Source of the DNA: Poindextera sp963706385
GTDB taxonomy: Bacteria > Pseudomonadota > Alphaproteobacteria > Caulobacterales > Caulobacteraceae
Assembly: GCA_963706385.1 (NCBI GenBank)
Contig: OY970153.1
Span: 2,666,001-2,730,000 of the forward strand
Reading direction: 5' to 3'
DNA: 64,000 bases
Shown here: one piece after another, positions 55,319 through 63,800 of the stretch
Layout of the letters: each line of letters opens with the position of its first letter
Numbering within the stretch: the first letter of the stretch is position 1
Translations under genes and position numbers: made by a program
The notes under the pieces: model-generated
What the model saw: only the letters and a program-made list of their open reading frames with translations
What the model was told of the DNA's origin: nothing
Database searches by the model: none

Positions 55319-56227
55319 ATGTCCAAAGATCACCGGGAAGACGGTCGGCGGTTCGCCGAATGGCTCGAAGCGCTCCCCGAAGAGAAGCGAGCCGAAATTC
55401 ATCGCCAACAGCGCGAGGATTCAGATCAAGCCTACGCGGAATTCAAGGCCGGCTTGGCCGAGAGCCGGTGCTTCATGTGCAACGATTCGCTCGGCTCCTT
55501 CGAGGAACGTAAGCCTTGCCTTCACTGGCTGCTCAAGCCCGAGGGGTTTCGCAAGAAGCATTTCGAGAAGGTCACGGCGCACTTTGGCATGTTTCAAATC
55601 CAAAGCTACCTGCGGTGGTTCGCCAACGAGGAAGGCTTCGCTCGACACATCACAGACAATGGTGATCTGAAAGGTGAGGGCCGTCTTGTAGAGGTCACGA
55701 TCAGGTACAAGGACCTTGAATGGTCAATGTCATGTGGGCAGGGCGACTACGCTGGCCACGCCAATGCCAACAAAGGAGCATGGCCGCACTACCATTTTCA
55801 AATGCGCGTCAATCAGCGGCCTTTCATCAACTACAACGACTTTCACATTCCGCTCCGGCGTGGCGAGATCGCAGAAATCGAAGCGATCCGAATTTTGCCG
55901 AACGCCCGTAGCCGCTTCATTCACGGCGAAGCTATTCAAGACATCATGACGGAGGAAAATCTCGAGACGATTGTCGATTTCCCCGTCGCGCCGGGCGATC
56001 GAGAGGAGGCACCCTTCAGCCTGGATACCTTCCTCATCGCGGACGAGGGCACCACGATGAGAGGCGAGGACATCTATAACCTGTTTCAGGAAGCCAAGGA
56101 GAAGGGTGTGACCGTCGCCAGTCTCGCCCGCAAACTTTCCAACGTGACAGTGCAAACGATCGTGTCGGAGGGCCCCGGTGTGGTTGAGCCGGCGCCGCGC
56201 AATTCTCGCCGGAGCAAGAGCGAATAG
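55319..56227 (+). CDS. orphan protein with possible zinc-binding residues
   Basis: I do not recognise this 302-residue soluble protein. Residues about 50-71 carry Cys-x2-Cys (RCFMCND) and Cys-x-His (KPCLHWL), which could bind zinc. A central part has WSMSCGQGDYAGHANANKG and WPHYHFQM with several His. A helical C-terminal part (about 240-285, EAKEKGVTVASLARKL) resembles a helix-turn-helix. The basic tail is RNSRRSKSE. The codon use is clearly less GC-biased than the neighbours, as expected for transferred DNA. It starts 69 bases after tRNA-Arg following GGGGGTAACGAA, and no integrase or partner is next to it. Confidence 0.8.
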   Translation: MSKDHREDGRRFAEWLEALPEEKRAEIHRQQREDSDQAYAEFKAGLAESRCFMCNDSLGSFEERKPCLHWLLKPEGFRKKHFEKVTAHFGMFQIQSYLRWFANEEGFARHITDNGDLKGEGRLVEVTIRYKDLEWSMSCGQGDYAGHANANKGAWPHYHFQMRVNQRPFINYNDFHIPLRRGEIAEIEAIRILPNARSRFIHGEAIQDIMTEENLETIVDFPVAPGDREEAPFSLDTFLIADEGTTMRGEDIYNLFQEAKEKGVTVASLARKLSNVTVQTIVSEGPGVVEPAPRNSRRSKSE

Positions 56228-56545
56228 GGCGTCCCAAGCCTAGTGGTGCGGGTGAGCGCCGCCAGATGAGCCAGATCTCGTTTTCACGGAGTTACGGTGA
56301 CGCTGTACGAAACTATCGGCACAGCGAAGGATGAGTCAGCTTTGAAACTTAAATCGAGCTATTTCAGACAGTGTCAATGTAACTGTAGCTACACCTAACT
56401 ACCCGACAGAGAGTATTGCGCTTCGTTTGAGAATTCAAGGAATCCAGGTTTTTTCCGAAACGCGCGGCGCTCGACGATAAAACGCCTGGGTCCCCGCTTT
56501 CGCGGGGATGAGCGGAAAAATCGATTCGTCGCGCCCGTCCAGCGA
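56228..56545. other. gene-free lower-GC segment, likely island remnant
   Basis: No convincing gene is seen in these 318 bases. The base composition is lower in GC than the chromosome around it. A short frame (GTG 56297 to TAA 56398, 33 residues, with GGAG before it) may be chance. The part after 56480 holds a dispersed palindromic repeat. No copy of the tRNA-Arg 3' end, which would mark the far junction of an inserted element, was found. Confidence 0.6.
56484..56515. repeat. REP-like palindrome (encodes HPRESGDPG on minus strand)
   Basis: TCCCCGC (56491-56497) and GCGGGGA (56502-56508) form a perfect hairpin around TTTC. In reverse the segment reads CCGCTCATCCCCGCGAAAGC and so on, a widely dispersed intergenic repeat that translates as AHPRESGDPG in many spurious gene predictions. 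It also may end transcription of the convergent genes. Confidence 0.65.
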
Positions 56546-57835
56546 CTACGGAATCATCCCGCCCATGCCGCCGAACGGGTTGAACGGGTTGGGCCGGCGC
56601 TGCTGCTGTTGCTGCTGTTCCTGGTCGCGCTCGCCTGGGCCTTGGCGCTCGTCGCCCATCCCGCCCATGCCCGGCATGGTCATGCCCAGCATGCCGCTGG
56701 TCTCGGCGCGGTAGCGGATCTTGACCGTCCAGTCGATGTTCCAGGGCCTCGGCGCGGGCGGGCGCGGCGGATAGCTGATGTTGCTCTCGCCGCCATAGGC
56801 GACCAGTCTGAACATGCCCTGGCGCGCGGCCTGGACGGCCTCCTGCGGCACCGTGCAGCTGGTCTGGGCGGGCGGCATCAGGACGTGGTTGTCGACCAGC
56901 CGGGCGATCTCGCGGTCGCTCAGGTATTCGGGCAGGGCGAAGGCGGTGGCCTGGATCGCCGAGGAGGTCCACATCACCACGTCGCCGCCGCCCTGCGAGC
57001 CGAACATCGAGGCGATGTAGCCGCGCGCGCCGTCCACCGCGCCCCAGCCCAGGCTGGCCGAGCCGGACGGGTTCTTGACGTTGGTGTGCAGCCGGATCGG
57101 CGGCAGGAAGTCCTGGTCGGCGGTCAGGGTGAAGTTGATGTCGGGGGTGTAGTTGCCCCGGACGGCGTGGGCGCCTTGCAGCGAGCCGTCCGGCGGGACC
57201 TGGGTGCGGGACTGGACGTTCGGCCATTCGCCATAGGTGGCGTTGCGGCCGGGTGAGGGGGGCTGCATTGGGGTTACGCCCAGGCCGCGCGACAGGGCGG
57301 CGAACTGTCCGGCGCCCTGGCCCTGGGGGCCGAGCTTGGCGAAATCGATCACCAGCGGCTGGCCGGGACCGGCGTGCTCGCCGCAGCCCCAGAAGATCAG
57401 CATGCGGCCGCGCGGCTGCTGGTACCGCGGCGGCGGGCCGGGCTCGGCCTCCTCATGCACGGCCTGCTGCTGGACGGGGGTGAGCAGCGGCAGCGCCGGA
57501 CCGGCGCCCAGCGCCTGGGGCGGATCGTGCTCGGCCTGGGGATCGCCCGATTGCGGCCTGCGGGACGAGCCGAGCTGCAGGATCAGGGTGTGGCCGTAGG
57601 CGTTGGGGTCCATGGCGCGGGCGAAACCGCCGCCCATCATCGCGCCCATGCTCGGCCTGCGCCCGCCCGGGCCGGCCATGCCGGCCATCGCGCCCATCAT
57701 GCCGCTGGTGGTCGAGGCGCTCATCCAATAGACCGCCACCGGCCCGGTGACGTGCTGGCCGCCGGAGGTCTGGCCCGCCGCCCGACCCGCCAGCGCCGCC
57801 ATGGCGGCGACCGCCGCCGCCCGTGCAAACCTCAT
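56546..57835 (-). CDS. secreted Gly/Met/Gln-rich protein of unknown function
   Basis: This 429-residue exported protein has an Ala-rich signal peptide (cleaved near AAGQT). A Met/Gly-rich segment follows (about 42-72, MMGAMAGMAGPGG). The middle folded region contains GRMLIFWGCGEHAGPGQP, YGEWPNVQ, DINFTLTADQDFLPPI and WNIDWTVKIRYRAET. The C-terminal tail has a run of seven Gln and ends in FNPFGGMGGMIP. No catalytic motif is recognised. It is monocistronic, probably conserved in related alphaproteobacteria. Confidence 0.82.
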   Translation of the reverse strand: MRFARAAAVAAMAALAGRAAGQTSGGQHVTGPVAVYWMSASTTSGMMGAMAGMAGPGGRRPSMGAMMGGGFARAMDPNAYGHTLILQLGSSRRPQSGDPQAEHDPPQALGAGPALPLLTPVQQQAVHEEAEPGPPPRYQQPRGRMLIFWGCGEHAGPGQPLVIDFAKLGPQGQGAGQFAALSRGLGVTPMQPPSPGRNATYGEWPNVQSRTQVPPDGSLQGAHAVRGNYTPDINFTLTADQDFLPPIRLHTNVKNPSGSASLGWGAVDGARGYIASMFGSQGGGDVVMWTSSAIQATAFALPEYLSDREIARLVDNHVLMPPAQTSCTVPQEAVQAARQGMFRLVAYGGESNISYPPRPPAPRPWNIDWTVKIRYRAETSGMLGMTMPGMGGMGDERQGPGERDQEQQQQQQRRPNPFNPFGGMGGMIP

Positions 57836-57915
57836 CGCCTTCCCTCCAAGCCGCGTATCGGATCACCGACGATAACGCCGGTTCGCGGGTTCGGCCTAGC
57901 CCCCGTCGCGCCCGG

Positions 57916-59376
57916 TTACGAGATCTTCTTGGAAGCCATCCGGGTGATGGCCGCGCTGGTCGAATAGCCGTCGACGATGTCGGCCAGCCGCACTTCGCCG
58001 CCCCACGACTTGACCAGGGCGGCGCCGATCACTTGCTCCTCGGCGTAGTCCGCGCCCTTGATCAACACGTCGGGCCGGGCGGTCTCGATCAGCCGGATCG
58101 GGGTGTCCTCGTCGAACGGCGCCACCAGGTCCACGCAGCCCAGCCCCGCCAGCACCATGGCCCGGCTCTCCAGGTCGTTGACCGGCCGGCCTTCGCCTTT
58201 CAGCGCCCTGACCGAGCGGTCGGAGTTCAGCCCGACGATCAGACGGTCGCACCAGCCGCGGGCCTGGTTCAGATAGGCCACGTGGCCGCGGTGCAGGATG
58301 TCGAAACAGCCGTTGGTGAAACCGACCTTGAAGCCCATCGCCCGCCAGCGCGCGACCTCCTCGGCGAGGCGCTGGGGGGTGGCGATCTTGGCTCCGGCCG
58401 GGGGCCGGTGGGCGCTGAGCGAGGCCTCGACGATCTCGTCGGGCCGCACGACGGCGGTGCCGGCCTTGGTCACCGCGACGCCGGCGGCCAGCATGGCGAA
58501 GGTGACAGCGTCCTCGATCGACGCCTTGGCGGCCAGCGCCACGCCTAGAGCCGCCAACGTGGTGTCCCCGGCGCCGGAGACGTCAAACACTTCGCGCGGG
58601 GCGCCAGCGAAATGGCGCGCGGGCTTGCCACGCACGCCCAGCGACATGCCCTTGGCCGCCCGGGTCACCAGGATCGCCTTGGCTTGGCACAGCGACAACG
58701 CCTCGCTCAGGGCCGCGGCGACCGCCTCGTCGGTCGCGGTCGGCAGACCGGTGGCGAAGGCCAGCTCGGCGGCGTTGGGCTTGATCAGGTCGACCGGCCC
58801 GTAGCGCCCGAAGTCGCGCGCCTTGGAATCCACGATGACCATCGCCCCGGACTGGCGGGCCGCGCCGATCACGGCCTCGCTCACCACTCCCTTGCCGTAG
58901 TCCGAGATCAGCACGACCGCCGCGTCTCGGCAGACGTCGATCACGGTCGCGGTCAGGCGTCGGGCCACCTCGCCCGTCACCGGTCGATCATCCTCCAGGT
59001 CCACGCGCAAAAGCTGCTGCCCGCCGGAGACGAAACGGGTCTTCAGCGTGGTCGGTCGGCCGGGGTCGGCGACCAGGAACCCCTCGATGCCGGTCTCCTC
59101 GCCCACCAGGCGCAGAGCCTCGCCGGCCTCGGCGTCGTCACCCACCAGGCCCACCAGGGCCACCTCGCCGCCCAGCGCCGCAACGTTGCGCGCCACATTG
59201 CCGGCGGCGCCCAGCATCACCAGCTCGTGCGAGCGCGCCAGCACCGGAATCGGCGCCTCCGGCGACAGGCGGGTCACCTCGCCGTAGACGAACCGGTCGA
59301 CCATCACGTCGCCGACGCAGACCACGCGCTGGCCGGGAAGGGCTAAGAGCAGATGCTGCAGGCTGGTGAGGTCCAT
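57916..59376 (-). CDS. hldE: bifunctional heptose-7-P kinase / heptose-1-P adenylyltransferase HldE
   Basis: HldE makes ADP-heptose precursors for the LPS inner core. The 486-residue protein has an N-terminal ribokinase-type domain (about 1-320) with GDVMVDRFVYGEV, VDSKARDFGRY and the GAGDT-like FDVSGAGDTTLAAL, followed by a nucleotidyltransferase domain (about 345-480) with GFTNGCFDILHRGHVAYL. The fused length is normal. It is divergent from edd across 186 bases. Confidence 0.97.
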   Translation of the reverse strand: MDLTSLQHLLLALPGQRVVCVGDVMVDRFVYGEVTRLSPEAPIPVLARSHELVMLGAAGNVARNVAALGGEVALVGLVGDDAEAGEALRLVGEETGIEGFLVADPGRPTTLKTRFVSGGQQLLRVDLEDDRPVTGEVARRLTATVIDVCRDAAVVLISDYGKGVVSEAVIGAARQSGAMVIVDSKARDFGRYGPVDLIKPNAAELAFATGLPTATDEAVAAALSEALSLCQAKAILVTRAAKGMSLGVRGKPARHFAGAPREVFDVSGAGDTTLAALGVALAAKASIEDAVTFAMLAAGVAVTKAGTAVVRPDEIVEASLSAHRPPAGAKIATPQRLAEEVARWRAMGFKVGFTNGCFDILHRGHVAYLNQARGWCDRLIVGLNSDRSVRALKGEGRPVNDLESRAMVLAGLGCVDLVAPFDEDTPIRLIETARPDVLIKGADYAEEQVIGAALVKSWGGEVRLADIVDGYSTSAAITRMASKKIS

Positions 59377-59562
59377 GGAACTCGAATCAAGGTTTGATGG
59401 CTGGCCCCCGCAGGCCGCGCCTCGTCTTTAGCACGACGGCGAGAGGCTCAGAAACCAGCAGGGTTCGCCGCCGGCGTTTTCGAGCCCATCGATCGCGCTC
59501 GCGCTGGCCGGGGCGTCAGCCTGTGTTAGGAACAAGGTCAGGTCGACGCCGGGAGAGTCCGC

Positions 59563-61368
59563 ATGCATCCAGTGGTCGCCGAAGTCACCGCCAGGATCGA
59601 GGCGCGCAGCCGCGACGGGCGCGCGGGCTACCTTCAGCGGATGGAGGCGGCCCGCCAGGCCACGCCGGGGCGGGGCAAGCTGTCGTGCGCCAACTTCGCC
59701 CACGCCTTTGCCGCCGCGCCGGCGGCCGACAAACTCAGGATCATGGACCCGGCCGCGCCGAACATCGCCATCGTCTCGGCCTACAACGACATGCTCTCGG
59801 CCCATCAGCCGCTGGAGACCTATCCCGAGTTGATCAAGGCCGCCGCGCGGGCCGTGGGCGCCACCGCCCAGTTCGCCGGCGGGGTTCCGGCGATGTGCGA
59901 CGGGGTCACCCAGGGCCAGCCGGGGATGGAGCTGTCGCTGTTCTCGCGCGACGTGATCGCCATGGCCACGGCGGTGGCCCTGACCCACAACGCATTCGAC
60001 GGCGGGCTCTGCCTAGGCGTGTGCGACAAGATCGTGCCGGGGCTGGCGATGGGGACCCTGCCCTTCGGCCATCTGCCGATCCTGTTCGTGCCGGCCGGGC
60101 CAATGACCAGCGGGCTGCCCAATACAGAGAAGGCCAGGGTGCGTGGTCTCTACGCAGAAGGCAAGGCGAGCCGTGAGGAACTCCTAGCCGCCGAAATGGC
60201 TTCCTATCACGGCCCGGGAACCTGCACCTTCTACGGCACCGCCAACTCCAACCAGATGCTGATGGAGATGATGGGCCTGCACCTGCCGGGCGCGGCCTTC
60301 GTCAATCCTGGAACGCCGCTGCGCCGGGCGCTGACCGAGGCGGCCGCCCGCCGCGTCGTCGAGATCGGCGCGGGCCGGCCGGACCATGCTCCGATAGCCC
60401 GGGTGATCAGCGAAAAGGCGATCGTCAACGGCATTGTCGGGTTGCTGGCCACCGGTGGGTCGACCAACCACACTCTGCACCTAGTGGCGATCGCCCGAGC
60501 GGCGGGGATTGCGATCAACTGGGACGATTTCGGCGAGCTCTCGCGCGTCACGCCGCTGATCGCGCGGGTCTATCCGAACGGCTCGGGCGATGTGAATCAC
60601 TTCCACGCGGCCGGCGGCATGGCCTTCGTCGTGCGTCAGCTTTTGGACGCGGGCTTGGCTCATGACGATGTTATCACGGTCGCGGGGCCCGGCGGCCTGC
60701 GGCGCTATCAGCAGGAGCCGTTCCTGGAGGGCGGCGAGGTGGTCTGGCGCGAGGGTCCGACGGCCTCGCTCGACCGATCGATGCTGCGCCCCGCTGACGA
60801 TCCGTTCGACGCCGAGGGCGGCATTCGCCTCGTGGCCGGCAACCTCGGCCGGGCGGTGGTCAAGAGCTCGGCGGTCAAGCCGGAGCATCGGGTGATCGAG
60901 GCGCCGGCCAAGGTGTTCGACGACCAGGACGAGCTGCTGGCCGCCTTCCGCGCCGGGGCTCTGACCGGCGACTTCATCGCCGTGGTCCGCTTTCAGGGGC
61001 CCAAGGCGAACGGCATGCCCGAGCTGCACAGTCTCAGTCCCACACTTGGGGTGCTGCTGGACCGCGGCCAGAAGGTGGCCCTGGTCACCGACGGGCGGAT
61101 GTCGGGCGCCTCGGGCAAGACCTTGGCGGCGCTGCACGTCACCCCGGAGGCGATCGAGGGCGGGCCGCTGGCCCGTCTGCGCGACGGCGACATTGTGAGG
61201 CTCGACGCGGAGGCTGGGGTGCTGGAGGTCCGGATCGATCCGGCCGAGCTGTGCGCACGTCCTGCCGCCGCCGCGAAATCGTCGGACTTCGGCTTCGGGC
61301 GCGAGCTGTTCGGCCACATGCGCCGCGCGGTCGGCCCGGCGGAGGCCGGCGCCTCGGCGCTGTTCTAG
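59563..61368 (+). CDS. edd: 6-phosphogluconate dehydratase Edd
   Basis: Edd dehydrates 6-phosphogluconate to KDPG, the first Entner-Doudoroff step. The 601-residue IlvD/Edd-family protein has cluster-binding Cys residues (AMCDGVTQGQPGMELSLFSRD, GLCLGVCDKIVPG, PGTCTFYGTANSNQ) and TDGRMSGASGKT near the C-terminus. It starts at ATG 59563 after GGGAGAG. It is followed by glk after 3 bases; the aldolase gene eda is not in the window. Confidence 0.96.
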   Translation: MHPVVAEVTARIEARSRDGRAGYLQRMEAARQATPGRGKLSCANFAHAFAAAPAADKLRIMDPAAPNIAIVSAYNDMLSAHQPLETYPELIKAAARAVGATAQFAGGVPAMCDGVTQGQPGMELSLFSRDVIAMATAVALTHNAFDGGLCLGVCDKIVPGLAMGTLPFGHLPILFVPAGPMTSGLPNTEKARVRGLYAEGKASREELLAAEMASYHGPGTCTFYGTANSNQMLMEMMGLHLPGAAFVNPGTPLRRALTEAAARRVVEIGAGRPDHAPIARVISEKAIVNGIVGLLATGGSTNHTLHLVAIARAAGIAINWDDFGELSRVTPLIARVYPNGSGDVNHFHAAGGMAFVVRQLLDAGLAHDDVITVAGPGGLRRYQQEPFLEGGEVVWREGPTASLDRSMLRPADDPFDAEGGIRLVAGNLGRAVVKSSAVKPEHRVIEAPAKVFDDQDELLAAFRAGALTGDFIAVVRFQGPKANGMPELHSLSPTLGVLLDRGQKVALVTDGRMSGASGKTLAALHVTPEAIEGGPLARLRDGDIVRLDAEAGVLEVRIDPAELCARPAAAAKSSDFGFGRELFGHMRRAVGPAEAGASALF

Positions 61369-61371
61369 TCG

Positions 61372-62355
61372 ATGATCCGGTCACTGAGCGGAATGGTGGG
61401 CGACGTGGGCGGCACCCACGCGCGTTTCGCCCTGGCGCGGGTCACGGATGGCGCCGTGAGGCTGGACGCGGTCACCAGCCTGCGGGTGGTGGACTATGCG
61501 ACGGGCGAGGAGGCGATGGGCGCCTTTCTGGATCGGCTCGGACCACGCCAGCGCCCCAGGTTCGCGGTGATCGCCGCCGCCGGCCCCGTCGAGAACGGCA
61601 TAGTCGAACTGACCAACAACACCGCCTGGCGGCTTTCCGAGCGCGTCCTGGCCAAGGCCTGCGATCTGTCTGGCGTGAGGCTGATCAACGACTTCGCAGC
61701 TCAAGCCCTGGCGATCGACCACCTGGGCGGCGATGATGTGCGCCGCATCGGCCCCCCCGGCGCGGCGATCACGCGCGCCACCGCCGCAATCCTCGGTCCC
61801 GGCACCGGCTTCGGCGCCGCCGCCCTAGCAGATGACGGCGTCCATCGGACCATCCTGACCGGCGAGGGCGGCCACGTCGGTTTTTCCCCGGGCGACGAGG
61901 TCGAGCTGGAGATCGTCCGTCGTCTGATGGCCCGCTTCGGCCGTGCGTCGGTCGAGCGGCTGATCTCCGGCCCCGGCCTGTTGAACCTGCACCAGGCGCT
62001 GGCCGAGATCCGCGGGGAGCCGGTCACCTGCGATCGGCCTGACGAGATCACCAAACGCGGCTTGGCCGGCGACCCGCTCGCCCGAGCCACGCTCGGCCGG
62101 TTCTGCGCCATGCTGGGCTCGGTCGCCGGCGATTTCGCGCTGGCGTTCGGCGCCCGGCGCGGGGTCTATATCGCCGGCGGCATCGCACCGGCTATTCTGG
62201 ATGTTCTCGAGTCGAGCGAATTTCGCCGGCGGTTCGAAGCCAAGGGGCGCATGAGTGACTACATGAAGGCCATTCCAACCCTGGTGGTGATCGCCGCCCA
62301 CGCGGCCCTGACGGGCGCCGCGAGCCTCCTGCCGGAACTGGAGGCGGCGGCGTGA
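61372..62355 (+). CDS. glk: glucokinase Glk
   Basis: Glk phosphorylates glucose with ATP, feeding the Entner-Doudoroff route. The 327-residue bacterial-type enzyme has MVGDVGGTHARFALARV, INDFAAQALAIDHL with the catalytic Asp, GPGTGFGAAAL and EGGHVGFSP. It starts 3 bases after the edd stop and overlaps pyk by 4 bases (GTGA). Confidence 0.96.
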   Translation: MIRSLSGMVGDVGGTHARFALARVTDGAVRLDAVTSLRVVDYATGEEAMGAFLDRLGPRQRPRFAVIAAAGPVENGIVELTNNTAWRLSERVLAKACDLSGVRLINDFAAQALAIDHLGGDDVRRIGPPGAAITRATAAILGPGTGFGAAALADDGVHRTILTGEGGHVGFSPGDEVELEIVRRLMARFGRASVERLISGPGLLNLHQALAEIRGEPVTCDRPDEITKRGLAGDPLARATLGRFCAMLGSVAGDFALAFGARRGVYIAGGIAPAILDVLESSEFRRRFEAKGRMSDYMKAIPTLVVIAAHAALTGAASLLPELEAAA

Positions 62356-63800
62356 TCCGTGTGCGGCACGCCCGGATCGTCGCCACGCTCGGCCCGTCCA
62401 GCCGCGCGCCGGACACGGTGCTGGCCCTGGCCACGGCCGGGGCGGACGTCTTCCGCCTGAACTTCAGCCACGGAGTCCACGACGATCATGCCGCGGCCCT
62501 GGCGGCGGTGCGCGCGGCGGAAGCGCGGGTCGATCGGCCGCTGGCGGTGCTCGCCGATCTGCAGGGACCGAAGTTCCGCATCGGGGTGTTCAAGGCCGGT
62601 GAGGTCAAGATCACCCCCGGTCAGTCTATCCGGCTGGATCTCGCTCCGCTCGCCGGCGACGTCCGCCGCGTCAGTCTCCCCCATCCTGAACTGTTCGAAG
62701 TCCTGCGGCCGGGATCGGTGCTGCTGCTGGACGACGGCAAGGTGCGGCTCAAGGTGAGCGAATGCGGCGCCGATTTCGCCGACGCCGACGTGATCCAGGG
62801 CGAGCGGCTGGCCGATCACAAGGGCGTCTCCCTGCCGGGCGTGGTGATCCCGCTTTCGCCCTTGACGCCAAAGGACCGCGAGGATCTGGCCTTCGCCCTG
62901 CGCATCGGGGTCGACTGGGTGGCCCTTTCCTTTGTCCAGCGCGCGGCGGACATGGCCGAGCTGCGCCGCCTGGTCTCCGGCCGCGCCGCGGTGTTGGCCA
63001 AGATCGAAAAGCCGGCCGCCTTGCGCGATCTCGGCGCGGTGCTCGACCAGTGCGACGGGGTGATGGTGGCGCGCGGCGACCTGGGCGTCGAGCTTGAGCC
63101 CGAAGAGGTGCCGGTGGCCCAGAAGGTGATCATCCGCGCCGCCCGCCGCCGCGGCCTGCCGGTGATCGTCGCCACCCAAATGCTCGAATCGATGATCACG
63201 GCGCCCACTCCGACCCGGGCCGAGGCCTCGGACGTGGCCAACGCTGTCTACGAGGGCGCCGATGCGATGATGCTGTCGGCCGAGACCGCCGCCGGGGCCT
63301 TTCCGGTCGAGGCGGTGACGATGATGAACCGGATCATCGAGCGGGTGGAGCGCGATCCAAGTTGGCCGGAGCTGATGGGCGCCGAGCAGGGCGGGCTCGA
63401 GGACGAAGACGCGGACGCCCTGGTCGCCGCAGCGCGCCGAGCCGCGGAATCCGGCTCGATGGCCTGTCTGGTGGCCTTCACCACCACCGGGGTCACCGCT
63501 CAGCGGTTGGCCCGCGAGCGGCCGTTGCAGCCGGTGCTGGCCTTGGCCCCCAACCTGAACGTCGCGCGCAAGCTAGCTTTGGTCTGGGGTCTGGAACCAA
63601 GGTTGGCCGAACAGCCGAAGGGCTTGGATCACCTCACGCGCGGCGCGGCTCTGATGGTCGCCGATCTCGGCCTGGCCCCGCCCAACGGACGCATCCTGAT
63701 CCTGGCCGGCACCCCGTTCGGCACGCCGGGCGCGGCTAATTTGCTCAGGCTGGCCCACGCGCCGGCCGCCCGTCAGTCCGCCGGGAGCCAGGCTTCATGA
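62352..63800 (+). CDS. pyk: pyruvate kinase Pyk
   Basis: Pyruvate kinase makes pyruvate and ATP from PEP. The 482-residue protein has RIVATLGPSS, FRLNFSHG, LADLQGPKFRIG, the catalytic segment VLAKIEKPAALRD, MVARGDLGVE, VATQMLESM and SAETAAGAFPVEAV, with a regulatory C-terminal domain. It starts at GTG 62352. Its stop overlaps the next gene (ATGA). Together with edd and glk it forms a glucose catabolic operon. Confidence 0.97.
   Translation: MIRVRHARIVATLGPSSRAPDTVLALATAGADVFRLNFSHGVHDDHAAALAAVRAAEARVDRPLAVLADLQGPKFRIGVFKAGEVKITPGQSIRLDLAPLAGDVRRVSLPHPELFEVLRPGSVLLLDDGKVRLKVSECGADFADADVIQGERLADHKGVSLPGVVIPLSPLTPKDREDLAFALRIGVDWVALSFVQRAADMAELRRLVSGRAAVLAKIEKPAALRDLGAVLDQCDGVMVARGDLGVELEPEEVPVAQKVIIRAARRRGLPVIVATQMLESMITAPTPTRAEASDVANAVYEGADAMMLSAETAAGAFPVEAVTMMNRIIERVERDPSWPELMGAEQGGLEDEDADALVAAARRAAESGSMACLVAFTTTGVTAQRLARERPLQPVLALAPNLNVARKLALVWGLEPRLAEQPKGLDHLTRGAALMVADLGLAPPNGRILILAGTPFGTPGAANLLRLAHAPAARQSAGSQAS

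Noticed and set aside
55251..56545. Second copy of the tRNA-Arg 3' end as attR
   Set aside because: No direct repeat of the tRNA T-arm and acceptor sequence was found in the segment, so island ends cannot be drawn.
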